64,000 bases of DNA from DASXHY01 sp035552155 (GTDB lineage Bacteria; Verrucomicrobiota; Verrucomicrobiia; Limisphaerales; DASXHY01), in contig DASZLX010000050.1 in assembly GCA_035552155.1 (NCBI GenBank), positions 352,682-416,681 on the forward strand. The letters are read 5' to 3'. Of the stretch, positions 51,653 to 59,879 are shown piece by piece (position 1 is the stretch's first letter; every line of letters starts with the position of its first letter). The position numbers and the translations under genes were made by a program. The notes beneath the pieces are model-generated. The model saw only the letters and a program-made list of their open reading frames with translations. It did no database searches and was not told the DNA's origin.

Positions 51653-53584
51653 ATGAGTGGCATGACTGGTATTGGCGCTTTCGATGCAACGGCGGGCGCG
51701 TTGCAACTGTTCGTTCCTTCTTACGGGTTGAAATTGGTTCGCCGCTTCGGCACGAATCGCGTGGGTTGGTTTCTCGTCGTGGCTTTTGCTTCCCTGGCTT
51801 CGTTGCATCTTCTGGAGCCGATCAGCCCGGTCGGGCCTGGTTTCGGGCCGGACCTTGCGCTGAATATCGTTTATGCCATCGGGTCGGTTTTGTTGCTCAT
51901 CGGCATGGGGCATATGCACACATTTTTTTCCCAAAACGAACAGGCTCAGTCCAGCGAGGAGATTCTTAACAGCCACTGGCAGGAACAGGTCGACAAGAAA
52001 ACCGCGCATCTCTCGCGGGCGAACGAGGCGTTGCTGGAGGAAATCTCCCGGCGCGAACAGGTGGAGAGCGCGCTCCAGCAATCCGAGGCGCAATATCGTT
52101 TTCTCTTCACGGAAAACCCGCAGCCAATGTGGATTTTTGATTTGCAGGAGTGCCATTTTCTAGCGGCGAATAAAGCCGCGCTCCATCAGTACGGGTTCAC
52201 GGCCGAGGAGTTCATGCGACTCACGCCCCAGGAGCTTTTGCCGCCGGAATTCGTGGACGAATTCCTGAAGGACGTTTCGAAGCCATGCGCCCAGGCCGAG
52301 TCGCGCGGATGCTGGAAGCATTACCGGAAAGACCAGACCTTGATCGACGTGGAATTGGCCGCGCGCGACCTCAACTACGCCGGCGTGCCGGCGCGGTTGG
52401 TGATCATCAGCGACGTGACGCAATTTCAGAGCCGGGCCGGCGAAACCTATCAGGCGCATAAAATGGATCTCGTCAGCCGGATCGCCGGCGGCGTGGCGCA
52501 TCGTTTTAACGACATCCTGTCGGTGATTGAAAGCCATACTTCACTGGTGCGGCAGAAGGCGCATGATCCCGCCGTGGCCGAGCAATTGCAGGAGATTTCC
52601 GTGCTCGCCACCCGCGGCACCAATCTCGGCTATCAAATGCTCGCCGCGGGCGGACGCCAGGTCATGCAGCCGCGGCCTTTGGACCTCAACCGGCTCATCG
52701 GCAATCTGAGCATGATTCTGCGCCGCGTGGCGGGTGACAAAGTTGTTTTTCAAAGCCTGTGCGGACGCAATCCGTTGCCCATCATGGCGGATCCTAAAAT
52801 CATGGAGCAAATTCTCATCAGCCTCGTGAAAAACTCGCGTGACGCGATGCCGGAAAAAGGCATGCTAACCATCAGCACGGCGGTGGTGAGGGTGGGGCAT
52901 CCGCCGATTAAACGCGAAACTGATACTGGCGTGGAATTTGCCCGCATCAACGTGCGCGACACTGGCTGCGGGATGTCGCTCGAAGTCCAGACTCACTTGT
53001 TCGAACCGTTTTTTACGACCAAGGGCCCGGATAAAGGGCAGGGGCTGGGGCTGGCCTGCGCGTTCGGCGCGGTGCGACAGCATTGGGGCTGGATTGAGTG
53101 CACCAGCGCGGTCAACACGGGAACGGAATTCCGAATTTTTTTACCGTGCGCTTCCGGGGAATTGTTGCCGTCGGCCTCGGAAATTCAAGCGGCGACCACC
53201 GTCAATCGCGGCACGATTCTGCTGGTGGATCCGGACGACCGCTCGCGCGGCGTGGCGCGCTATGTTTTGAATCGGAACGGTTACCGGGTCATTGAAGCCG
53301 ACAGCAGTTCCATCGCGATGGTCTTGTGGGAAGGCCAGGCGCGGAACATCGATTTGCTGCTGACAGATCTGGCTCTGCCGGGGGCTTCGGGGTTCGATCT
53401 CTCGAATCAACTTCGCCAGACGAGGCCGGATTTGAAAGTCATTTACGCCTGCGCCAATGAAGGGGAATTGCGCAGCCAGCAAGGCACGCTGCCGAAAGAG
53501 ATTAAATGGGTGGCCAAGCCTTATCGGTCGGACGAATTGATGGAGCATGTGGAGGCGTTTTTGCCGCCGACGAGTCGAAGCTAA
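51653..53584 (+). CDS. Hybrid histidine kinase with PAS and receiver domains
   Basis: A 643-residue protein. Two N-terminal membrane segments (VGWFLVVAFASLASLHLL, LALNIVYAIGSVLLLIGMG) are followed by a coiled coil, a PAS domain (~140-270, AQYRFLFTENPQPMWIFDLQ), HisKA with GGVAHRFNDILSVIESH (His283; canonical is AHDFNN), HATPase (LVKNSRDAMPEKG, VRDTGCGMS, GQGLGLACAFGAV) and a C-terminal receiver with LLLTDLALPGASG (phospho-Asp about 571) and VAKPYRSDEL. No partner gene is adjacent. The signal is unknown. Confidence 0.9.
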   Translation: MSGMTGIGAFDATAGALQLFVPSYGLKLVRRFGTNRVGWFLVVAFASLASLHLLEPISPVGPGFGPDLALNIVYAIGSVLLLIGMGHMHTFFSQNEQAQSSEEILNSHWQEQVDKKTAHLSRANEALLEEISRREQVESALQQSEAQYRFLFTENPQPMWIFDLQECHFLAANKAALHQYGFTAEEFMRLTPQELLPPEFVDEFLKDVSKPCAQAESRGCWKHYRKDQTLIDVELAARDLNYAGVPARLVIISDVTQFQSRAGETYQAHKMDLVSRIAGGVAHRFNDILSVIESHTSLVRQKAHDPAVAEQLQEISVLATRGTNLGYQMLAAGGRQVMQPRPLDLNRLIGNLSMILRRVAGDKVVFQSLCGRNPLPIMADPKIMEQILISLVKNSRDAMPEKGMLTISTAVVRVGHPPIKRETDTGVEFARINVRDTGCGMSLEVQTHLFEPFFTTKGPDKGQGLGLACAFGAVRQHWGWIECTSAVNTGTEFRIFLPCASGELLPSASEIQAATTVNRGTILLVDPDDRSRGVARYVLNRNGYRVIEADSSSIAMVLWEGQARNIDLLLTDLALPGASGFDLSNQLRQTRPDLKVIYACANEGELRSQQGTLPKEIKWVAKPYRSDELMEHVEAFLPPTSRS

Positions 53585-53824
53585 GAGGCGAATAGTGTTT
53601 ATTTATAAGGACTTATAGAATAGGGCGATTACCCCATGGGTTTTTTCTCAAAAACGCTTGCTATTCTGGCAAAAACGTTCATTGTGCGGTTGTCCAATAT
53701 AGATAGCTTGTCAATTCCACGGCATGGAAATCTTCAAGTGAACTCGGTTCAGTGATGATTGAAACCCGGCAGTCGGGAACAGTCTGGATAAAGCAAGGGT
53801 CAGTTAAGGACAGTAAGACATCAC

Positions 53825-54193
53825 ATGAGTACGAAATTGTTTGTTGGAAATCTTTCCTTCAACACCACCGAAAACGACCTGCAAGACGCATTCGCTGCGC
53901 ACGGCACAGTCGTTGAAACCAACCTGATGATGGATCGTATGAGTGGCCGCCCGCGCGGCTTCGCATTCGTCACCATGGGTTCCCCAGAAGAGGCTCAGAA
54001 GGCCATTGACGCCATGAACGGCAAGCAGTTGGACGGACGTCCCCTGACTGTCAACATTGCGCGCCCGCGTGAAGAACGCCCGGGTGGCGGTGGCGGCGGC
54101 GGTCGTCGTGAATTCCGCGGCGGTGGCGGTGGCGGCGGCGGTGGTGGTGGTCGCAGCGGTGGCGGCGGCGGCGGTGGTCGCGATCGTTATTAA
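53825..54193 (+). CDS. RRM-domain RNA-binding protein with Gly-rich tail
   Basis: A 122-residue protein. One RRM: TKLFVGNLSFNTTENDL is RNP2, MSGRPRGFAFVTMGSPEEAQ contains RNP1 (RGFAFV), and LDGRPLTVNIARPR ends the domain. The tail is a Gly-run with few Arg, Phe and Ser, like Rbp proteins of cyanobacteria and cold-induced RNA-binding proteins. The 240-base upstream region is A/T rich and could be an untranslated leader. A strong terminator follows. It likely binds mRNA as a chaperone. Confidence 0.93.
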   Translation: MSTKLFVGNLSFNTTENDLQDAFAAHGTVVETNLMMDRMSGRPRGFAFVTMGSPEEAQKAIDAMNGKQLDGRPLTVNIARPREERPGGGGGGGRREFRGGGGGGGGGGGRSGGGGGGGRDRY

Positions 54194-54223
54194 GCGAACA
54201 CGAATTCCAATTTAAAATGCACG

Positions 54224-54256
54224 GAGGCCCGGCGGAAGCCGGGCCTCTATTTTTTT
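54224..54256 (+). terminator. Intrinsic terminator of the RRM gene
   Basis: GAGGCCCGGC (54224-54233), loop GGAA, GCCGGGCCTC (54238-54247), then TATTTTTTT. Perfect 10-bp stem with a U-tract, 31 bases after the stop codon. Confidence 0.9.
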
Positions 54257-54266
54257 AATGTTGAGA

Positions 54267-54433
54267 GGGATTTGCCACAGAGACACAGAGACACAGAGAC
54301 ACAGAGACACAGAGACACAGAGATCCAAGGGGAGATGAATGCCTCCATTTTTAATTGGCGGATGTCGAACGATGATTTGTCACTCTGTCCTCGATTCCGT
54401 CCTGCCACCCTCTGTGTCTCAGTGGCAAATCCC
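54267..54433. repeat. Foldback element with tandem octamer ACAGAGAC
   Basis: Arms GGGATTTGCCACAGAGACAC... (54267-54290) and its near reverse complement (54410-54433), one mismatch. Inside the left side an octamer ACAGAGAC is repeated about 5.75 times in tandem (54277-54322). It fills the space between the RRM terminator and the TetR promoter. No spacers are present, so it is not a CRISPR array. Confidence 0.75.
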
Positions 54434-54437
54434 CTTC

Positions 54438-54457
54438 AAGTAACTTGACAGTTACTT
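54438..54457. promoter_or_regulatory. Palindrome around a -35-like TTGACA, candidate TetR operator
   Basis: AAGTAAC-TTGACA-GTTACTT: perfect 7-bp arms flanking TTGACA, a consensus -35 hexamer, 29 bases before the TetR start codon at 54486. A TAGTCT 16 bases further on is a weak -10 candidate. Binding of the TetR protein here would block its own promoter. Confidence 0.6.
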
Positions 54458-54485
54458 TGGATGGTCTAGTCTCATAAGGCACTTC

Positions 54486-55118
54486 ATGAAAAACGGACCG
54501 GCGACGCAAAAGACGGGCGGGCGAAATCCTCAACAAACCCAGCAGCGGATCCTGGAAGCGGCGTTGGAGGAATTTGCGGCCAAGGGATTTGCCGGCGCCC
54601 GCGTGGATGTGATCGCGCGCCGCGCCCGCATCAACAAGCGGATGCTTTACCATTATTTCGGGGACAAGGAAGGCCTGTTTCGCGAAGTGTTGCGCCGCAA
54701 AATCGCGGAGCGCCGCGCCTGGCTCGCCAGCGCGTCGGAGGACCCCACGGAGCGTCTGCCCGCCTGGTTTCAACTGGCCTGCCGCGACCGCGAATGGATC
54801 CAGTTGCTGCAATGGGAAGCGCTGCAATGGGGCGAGAAAAAAGTCATCGACGAGGAGCGTCGTCAGGAAAACATCGCCCGCGCGATCGAACGCGTGCGGC
54901 AACAGCAGGCGAAGGGCATGTTGGATCCCGACCTGGATCCCGGCCAGTTGCTTTTGTCCATGATGGCGATCACCGCGTATCCCATGGCGTTTCCGCAACT
55001 CGCGCGGCTGGCCACCGGGCTCTCTGTTTCCGACGAGAAATTTCAAAAGCAGCGGGAAGCCTTCCTGCGCCAGTTCGCCGGTTTGTTGCGCGGCAACAAA
55101 GCCAATTCAGCGGGATAA
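54486..55118 (+). CDS. TetR-family transcriptional regulator
   Basis: A 210-residue repressor. The N-terminal HTH is TQQRILEAALEEFAAKGFAG, ARVDVIARRARINKRMLYHY and FGDKEGLFREVLRRK, the classical TetR_N pattern with Y-H-Y-F. The C-terminal part is helical with LLQWEALQWGEKK and a typical ligand-binding layout (TetR_C, YcdC-like). It precedes the SDR gene on the same strand, its likely target. A palindrome spans its presumed promoter. Confidence 0.93.
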   Translation: MKNGPATQKTGGRNPQQTQQRILEAALEEFAAKGFAGARVDVIARRARINKRMLYHYFGDKEGLFREVLRRKIAERRAWLASASEDPTERLPAWFQLACRDREWIQLLQWEALQWGEKKVIDEERRQENIARAIERVRQQQAKGMLDPDLDPGQLLLSMMAITAYPMAFPQLARLATGLSVSDEKFQKQREAFLRQFAGLLRGNKANSAG

Positions 55119-55219
55119 GCGCGCAATTTAAGCTGGGGGGTATTTCCGAGGGATTGGGACGGTGATCATTGGACGGGCATTTGGGTCGCACTCTAACTGT
55201 TCACTGCAAAACCGGAATA

Positions 55220-55245
55220 TGGAGACAGGCAGGATGCCTGTCCTA
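55220..55245. repeat. REP-like palindrome before the SDR gene
   Basis: GACAGGCA-GGA-TGCCTGTC within GGAGACAGGCAGGATGCCTG. Perfect 8-bp arms, about 25 bases before the SDR start codon, so it may also affect expression of that gene. Confidence 0.5.
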
Positions 55246-55269
55246 CGATCAGATGACGGAAATTATTTT

Positions 55270-56064
55270 ATGGATCTAAAGCTAAAGGATAAGACTGCTT
55301 TCGTCAGCGGCTCGACTGCCGGCATCGGCTTTGCCATCGCGGAGCGGCTCGCGCGGGAAGGGGCGCGCGTCATTATCAATGGTCGCACGCAGAAACGCGT
55401 GGCTTTTGCCATCCAATCCCTGCACCGGAATGTGCCGCACGCCACGATCGAGGGCATCCCCGGGGATTTGGGACATAAGAAAGGCTGCGCCGCGCTGGTG
55501 CGCCAGCTTCGCGAGGTGGATATTCTGGTCAACAACCTCGGCATCTTCGAGCCCAAGCCGTTCGAGGAAATTCCGGATGAGGATTGGCAGCGTTTTTTTG
55601 AAGTGAATGTCATGTCCGGCGTGCGCCTGAGCCGCGCGTATCTGCCCGGCATGAAGAAGCGGAATTGGGGCCGTATTGTTTTTATTTCCAGCGAGAGCGG
55701 GGTGCAGATTCCGGCCGAAATGGTCCATTACGGCGTGACCAAAACGGCGCAGATCGCCGTGGCGCGTGGACTGGCCGAAGGGTGCGCGGGAACAGGCGTC
55801 ACGGTGAACAGCGTGCTCGCCGGGCCAACGGCTTCGGAGGGCGTGACTGATTTTGTCGCGAAGCTGGCGGAGCAGCAAAAAAAGACGCCGGCGCAATTCG
55901 AGCAGGAATTTTTCAAGAGCGCGCGGCCGACGTCGTTGGTGAAGCGTTTTCTGAAGCCGGACGAAGTCGCTGCGGTGGTGGCGTTTGTTTGTTCGCCGGA
56001 GGCTTCGGCGGTGACGGGCGCGGCGTTGCGGGCCGAGGGCGGGGTGGTCAAGGCGGCGATTTGA
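55270..56064 (+). CDS. Short-chain dehydrogenase/reductase (SDR)
   Basis: A 264-residue classical SDR. The start at 55270 gives MDLKLKDKTAFVSGSTAGIG; the frame upstream (to 55162) covers the REP-like palindrome. SGSTAGIGFAIAERLA is T-G-x3-G-x-G, IINGRTQKRV the cofactor loop with the NADP-type Arg, LVNNLGIFEPKPF the NNxG motif, FISSESGVQIPAEMVHYGVTK the catalytic Ser, Tyr-x3-Lys. FabG-like enzymes look alike, so the substrate is open. Downstream of tetR, which probably regulates it. Confidence 0.9.
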   Translation: MDLKLKDKTAFVSGSTAGIGFAIAERLAREGARVIINGRTQKRVAFAIQSLHRNVPHATIEGIPGDLGHKKGCAALVRQLREVDILVNNLGIFEPKPFEEIPDEDWQRFFEVNVMSGVRLSRAYLPGMKKRNWGRIVFISSESGVQIPAEMVHYGVTKTAQIAVARGLAEGCAGTGVTVNSVLAGPTASEGVTDFVAKLAEQQKKTPAQFEQEFFKSARPTSLVKRFLKPDEVAAVVAFVCSPEASAVTGAALRAEGGVVKAAI

Positions 56065-56151
56065 GGGAACCGCCGCGCGGCTCAGCCGTCATACCATGAA
56101 TGGCTTGTTTTCGCTGGCACTGTCGGTTATTGATGTGCGGCCTTTGCGCCC

Positions 56152-56889
56152 ATGAACGAGACGCTTATCGTCGTGCCGACCTATAACGAGCGGGAGAACT
56201 TGCCTCTCCTCGTGAAGCGGCTGTTGTCTTTGCCGGTTCCAGTGGACTTGCTCATCGCGGACGGTAATTCCCCCGACGGCACCGGCAAGATCGCGGATGA
56301 ATTGGCCACCAAACATCCCGAGGTGCATGTCCTGCACGAAACGGAGAAACGGGGACTCGGCCGGGCGTATATTGCGAGCTTTAAATGGGCGTTGCAGCAC
56401 GGCTACGAATTCATCTTCGAGATGGACAGCGATTTTTCCCACGATCCGGGCGACATCCCGCAATTCCTCGATGCGGCCCGCGATGCCGACCTTGTGCTGG
56501 GCTCGCGTTACGTGGGGGGCATCCGCATCATTAATTGGCCGTTGCGCCGGTTGATGCTGAGCAAATTTGCGGCAAATTACGTGCGCATAATTACCGGGAT
56601 GCCATTCACCGATCCGACGGGCGGCTATAAATGTTTCCGCCGGCGCGCGCTCGAAGCCATCAATCTGGAGGGAGTTCGTTCAAACGGCTACAGTTTCCAG
56701 ATCGAAATGACGCATAAAATCTGGCGGCAGGGGCTGAGGATTGTGGAGGTGCCGATTATCTTCACGGAACGCATGCACGGGCGTTCTAAAATGTCGGGCA
56801 ACATCATCCGGGAAGCGTTGATCCGCGTGTGGCAGTTGCTGTTGGAAAATAAGCTTCGCCGGCGGCCGCAGGTTTCGACCACGAAATAA
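56152..56889 (+). CDS. Polyprenol monophosphomannose synthase-like GT2
   Basis: A 245-residue GT2 enzyme of the dolichol-phosphate mannose synthase branch, cytoplasmic face. ETLIVVPTYNERENLPLLVK, LLIADGNSPDGTGKIADEL, FEMDSDFSHDPGDIPQFLD (D-x-D metal site), GSRYVGGIRI, FTDPTGGYKCFRRRALEAI and MHGRSKMSGNIIREAL are all conserved in that branch. It transfers mannose or glucose from the nucleotide sugar to undecaprenyl or a related lipid phosphate. Single gene between the SDR and GH5 genes. No membrane tail is present. Confidence 0.92.
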   Translation: MNETLIVVPTYNERENLPLLVKRLLSLPVPVDLLIADGNSPDGTGKIADELATKHPEVHVLHETEKRGLGRAYIASFKWALQHGYEFIFEMDSDFSHDPGDIPQFLDAARDADLVLGSRYVGGIRIINWPLRRLMLSKFAANYVRIITGMPFTDPTGGYKCFRRRALEAINLEGVRSNGYSFQIEMTHKIWRQGLRIVEVPIIFTERMHGRSKMSGNIIREALIRVWQLLLENKLRRRPQVSTTK

Positions 56890-56943
56890 TTTTTGCGGCG
56901 CGCGGCACTTCCCGCTTTGAGTTTTACGCAACACGCGAGCCGC

Positions 56944-58119
56944 CTATTTCCCAAACAAGGCTTCGCGCATTCCTGGCATCGGCTGATTTCTTTTCTTGTC
57001 CCAGTAGCGAAAACCCGCGCTCCAATCCCAAATGGCCCAGCCGAGTTTATTGTCATCGCACGCGTGGCGGAAGGCCGCGTAAAATCGCGCGCGGGATTCC
57101 GGGTCGGCGGTGGTAAAACATCCGAATTCGCCGACGTGTATGGGACGCCCATAATAATCCGACCACGCGCGCGCTAATTTTAGCTCGCCGCTAAAAGCCA
57201 GCGGGCTGCTGGGATTTTGCGCGGTTGGCAGGGTGTTGTAACGGTGAATCCAATCCACGACCCAGCGATTGAGTTTCCGCGCCGGGTTCGGCACGAGCGG
57301 CTGGGCGGGAGGGCCGGGAAATTGAATGCCGGTCGTTTTGGTATCCGGGCCAGCCCAGTTCGCGCCCTGGTGCGTGAAATAAAAGGGGTCGTAACAGTGG
57401 ACCGTCACGATGAGATTGTCATCATTGGCGGGCAGGACGAGATTTTTCAGTTCGCTGATCTGGTTCCATTTGCCGGGGCCGACAAAGAGAGTTCGCTGCG
57501 GATTGGTTTTACGAATTTCGGCAATGGCCCGCGCGAAAATGGAATTAATTTTTGCCGTCGTCGCCGCGCCATTCGGTTCATTCAAAAGCTCGAATGCCAG
57601 CCGGTTGGTGAAGGCCGCGTAATGCGCGGCAACCTGCCGCCAGATGGCGAGGAACTTATCGGTCTGTCCGTCCGGATCACTCGTGAAGGCATCGAAATCG
57701 TGGATGTTGATAATCACCGCCACGCCGGCTGCTAGCGCATTGGTCACCGCGAAATCAGCGTGCCCGAAAATTTCGGGCGACAAGGCAAAGTCCGGCCCCG
57801 GCCCGGTGTAATCATTCCAGCGGATCGGCACGCGGACGTGGTCGAAGCCCTCGCGTTTCATGATGGAGAATTCATCGGCCCTCACGGTGACGCCCCAGCT
57901 CGACCCGATAGGTGACTCGAGATAATTTCCCAAATTTGCGCCGCGCAGGAACCATTGCGCCGCCTGGTGCGCCGGGGAGTTGGCGCCCGTCAGTGGCTTC
58001 ATTTCGGGCGGGTTTAAGGAAACGAAACCGGAATTTTCCGCCGCGCGAGCGGACGAAAAGTGGAGGCAGCAAGCCAATGAACCTATCAAGAGGATAAATC
58101 GTTTCGCCTGCGCGTTCAT
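56944..58119 (-). CDS. Exported glycoside hydrolase family 5 (cellulase-type)
   Basis: A 391-residue exported enzyme. The start at 58119 gives the signal MNAQAKRFILLIGSLACCLH; the longer frame to 58350 would overlap trigger factor and is rejected. FLRGANLGNYLESPIG and VRVPIRWNDYTGPG are typical of GH5, RLAFELLNEPNGA holds the acid/base Glu (NEP), PIHVGEFGCF the nucleophile Glu (GEFG), LGWAIWDWSAGF the aromatic subsite strand. It cleaves beta-1,4- or mixed-link glucans or mannans. Divergent from trigger factor (196-base gap). Confidence 0.9.
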   Translation of the reverse strand: MNAQAKRFILLIGSLACCLHFSSARAAENSGFVSLNPPEMKPLTGANSPAHQAAQWFLRGANLGNYLESPIGSSWGVTVRADEFSIMKREGFDHVRVPIRWNDYTGPGPDFALSPEIFGHADFAVTNALAAGVAVIINIHDFDAFTSDPDGQTDKFLAIWRQVAAHYAAFTNRLAFELLNEPNGAATTAKINSIFARAIAEIRKTNPQRTLFVGPGKWNQISELKNLVLPANDDNLIVTVHCYDPFYFTHQGANWAGPDTKTTGIQFPGPPAQPLVPNPARKLNRWVVDWIHRYNTLPTAQNPSSPLAFSGELKLARAWSDYYGRPIHVGEFGCFTTADPESRARFYAAFRHACDDNKLGWAIWDWSAGFRYWDKKRNQPMPGMREALFGK

Positions 58120-58315
58120 GCCGTTATCTATATCACCACCCTCGCAAAATTGCCGCCTCCAATTTTGAGATGGGCCGGGCGCGTTTCTTTGCAAGAACAC
58201 AACTTGACGGAGATGGTCCAATTGACCTAATTTCTCCGGCTCGCTGGACGGCGGAACCAATGGCTCGCCCCAACAGTTTTCAGCGATTAACGCCATTAAC
58301 GGAAAGGTCTGTTTT

Positions 58316-59647
58316 GTGAATGTATCGGTAGAAAGTCTCGCCCCGTGCAAAAAACTCGTGCGGGTCGAAATCGAAGCGCAGCAGGTGGATCAAACTTTTG
58401 ATACCATCACGAAGGATTTTCAGCGCCAGGTGTCGCTGCCGGGTTTTCGGCCTGGCAAAGCCCCGCGCGACATGGTCCTGCGCAAGTACGAGAAGGACAT
58501 CACCGATGAGGTCAAGCGCAAGCTGATTTCCGATTCCTATCGCAAAGCCGTGGATGAAAAGAAGCTCGACGTGGTGGGCTACCCGGACATCGAGGAAATC
58601 CAATTTGGCCGCGGGCAGGCGCTGCAATTCGCCGCCACGATCGAGACGGCGCCGGAATTTGAATTGCCCGACTACAAGGGCCTGCCGGTTAAGAAAGAGA
58701 CGCGCAGCGTGACCAATGAAGACGTGGAACGCGCGCTGGACGCCTTGCGGCAGCAGCAGTTGAGTTTCAAGACCGTCGAGCGTGCCGCGCAGACGGGCGA
58801 CATCGCGGTAGTGAATTACACCGGCACGACCGAGGGCAAGCCGATCACGGACATCGCGCCGACGGCCAAGGGCCTGACCGAGCAGAAAAGTTTCTGGGTC
58901 GAGATGGAATCGAAGTCGTTCATTCCCGGTTTTGCCGACCAGCTTCTGGGCGCCAAAGCGGGTGACAAGCGCACGGTGAATGTGGATTTCCCGGCGGATT
59001 TCGTCACCAAAGAGCTTCAGGGCAAAAAAGGCACATATGAAGTGGAAGTGGTTGAGGTGAAGGAAAAGGTGCTGCCGGCAGTGGACGATGTCTTCGCGAA
59101 ATCTTTTGGCGCGGAGAATGTCGAGAAATTGCGGGAAGGCGTGCGGCGCGATTTGGAGAATGAATTGAATTATTCGCAGAACCGAAGCGTGCGCAACCAG
59201 ATCATCGGCGCGTTGATGAGCCGCGTGAATTTCGAGCTGCCCGAGAGCGCCGTGGCCAACGAGACCCGCAACGTCGTTTATAATATCGTGCGCGAAAATC
59301 AGAAGCGCGGCGTGCCGCGCGAGTTGATCGAGCAGGAGAAGGATAAAATTTATTCCGCCGCCGCGCAAAATGCCAAAGACCACGTGAAGGTGTCGTTCCT
59401 GTTGCAAAAAATCGCCGAGAAGGAAAACATCAAGGTTTCGCAGGAGGAAGTGGTGCAGCGCATCCAATCGCTGGCGGCGATGTACCAGATTCCGCCGGAA
59501 AAATTCATCAAGGACCTCCAGAAGCGGAATGGGTTCGTCGAAATCTACGACCAGGTTTCGAATGACAAGGCGCTGGAATTTCTGCAGCAGAACGCGAAGA
59601 TGGAAGACGTGCCGCCGGGGACGTTGTCGCCGGCGAAGCCGGCTTAA
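58316..59647 (+). CDS. tig: Trigger factor
   Basis: The ribosome-bound chaperone with prolyl isomerase activity. 443 residues with a GTG start at 58316. FRPGKAPRDMVLRKY is the ribosome-binding signature loop; residues ~160-245 hold the FKBP-type domain (DIAVVNYTGTTEGKPI ... VNVDFPADFVTKELQGK); the long helical C-terminus follows. It is the first gene before glycyl-tRNA synthetase, separated by a terminator and a repeat. Normal length. Confidence 0.95.
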   Translation: MNVSVESLAPCKKLVRVEIEAQQVDQTFDTITKDFQRQVSLPGFRPGKAPRDMVLRKYEKDITDEVKRKLISDSYRKAVDEKKLDVVGYPDIEEIQFGRGQALQFAATIETAPEFELPDYKGLPVKKETRSVTNEDVERALDALRQQQLSFKTVERAAQTGDIAVVNYTGTTEGKPITDIAPTAKGLTEQKSFWVEMESKSFIPGFADQLLGAKAGDKRTVNVDFPADFVTKELQGKKGTYEVEVVEVKEKVLPAVDDVFAKSFGAENVEKLREGVRRDLENELNYSQNRSVRNQIIGALMSRVNFELPESAVANETRNVVYNIVRENQKRGVPRELIEQEKDKIYSAAAQNAKDHVKVSFLLQKIAEKENIKVSQEEVVQRIQSLAAMYQIPPEKFIKDLQKRNGFVEIYDQVSNDKALEFLQQNAKMEDVPPGTLSPAKPA

Positions 59648-59663
59648 TTGACGTGCGATTAAG

Positions 59664-59696
59664 GAGCGCGGAATTTATTCCGCGCTCTTTTTTTTT
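59664..59696 (+). terminator. Intrinsic terminator of tig
   Basis: GAGCGCGGAAT (59664-59674), TT, ATTCCGCGCTC (59677-59687), then nine T residues. Perfect 11-bp stem, 16 bases after the stop codon. Confidence 0.92.
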
Positions 59697-59826
59697 AAGC
59701 TCCAAATTCCAATCTCCAAGCTCCAGAAGCCCGAAGCTTCAAGCCCTAATTTCGGCATCTCCGCGCGCTTTTTTGCCTTGGAATTTTGAAGTTTCTCTGG
59801 AGCTTGGAGATTGGAATTTGGAGCTT
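59697..59826. repeat. 130-base foldback element with perfect 30-bp arms
   Basis: Left arm 59697-59726 (AAGCTCCAAATTCCAATCTC and on) and right arm 59797-59826 are perfect reverse complements over 30 bases. The arms are made of short repeated words (CTCCAA, TTCCAA). It follows the tig terminator and ends 54 bases before the glycyl-tRNA synthetase start. Confidence 0.85.
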
Positions 59827-59879
59827 GTCACGTCCCTCCCTTGACATCATTCAGCGCATAACAAAGACTAGGCGTCCTT

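Noticed and set aside
54277..54322. Possible CRISPR-like array
   Set aside because: It is a direct octamer tandem repeat without spacers, and there are no cas genes.
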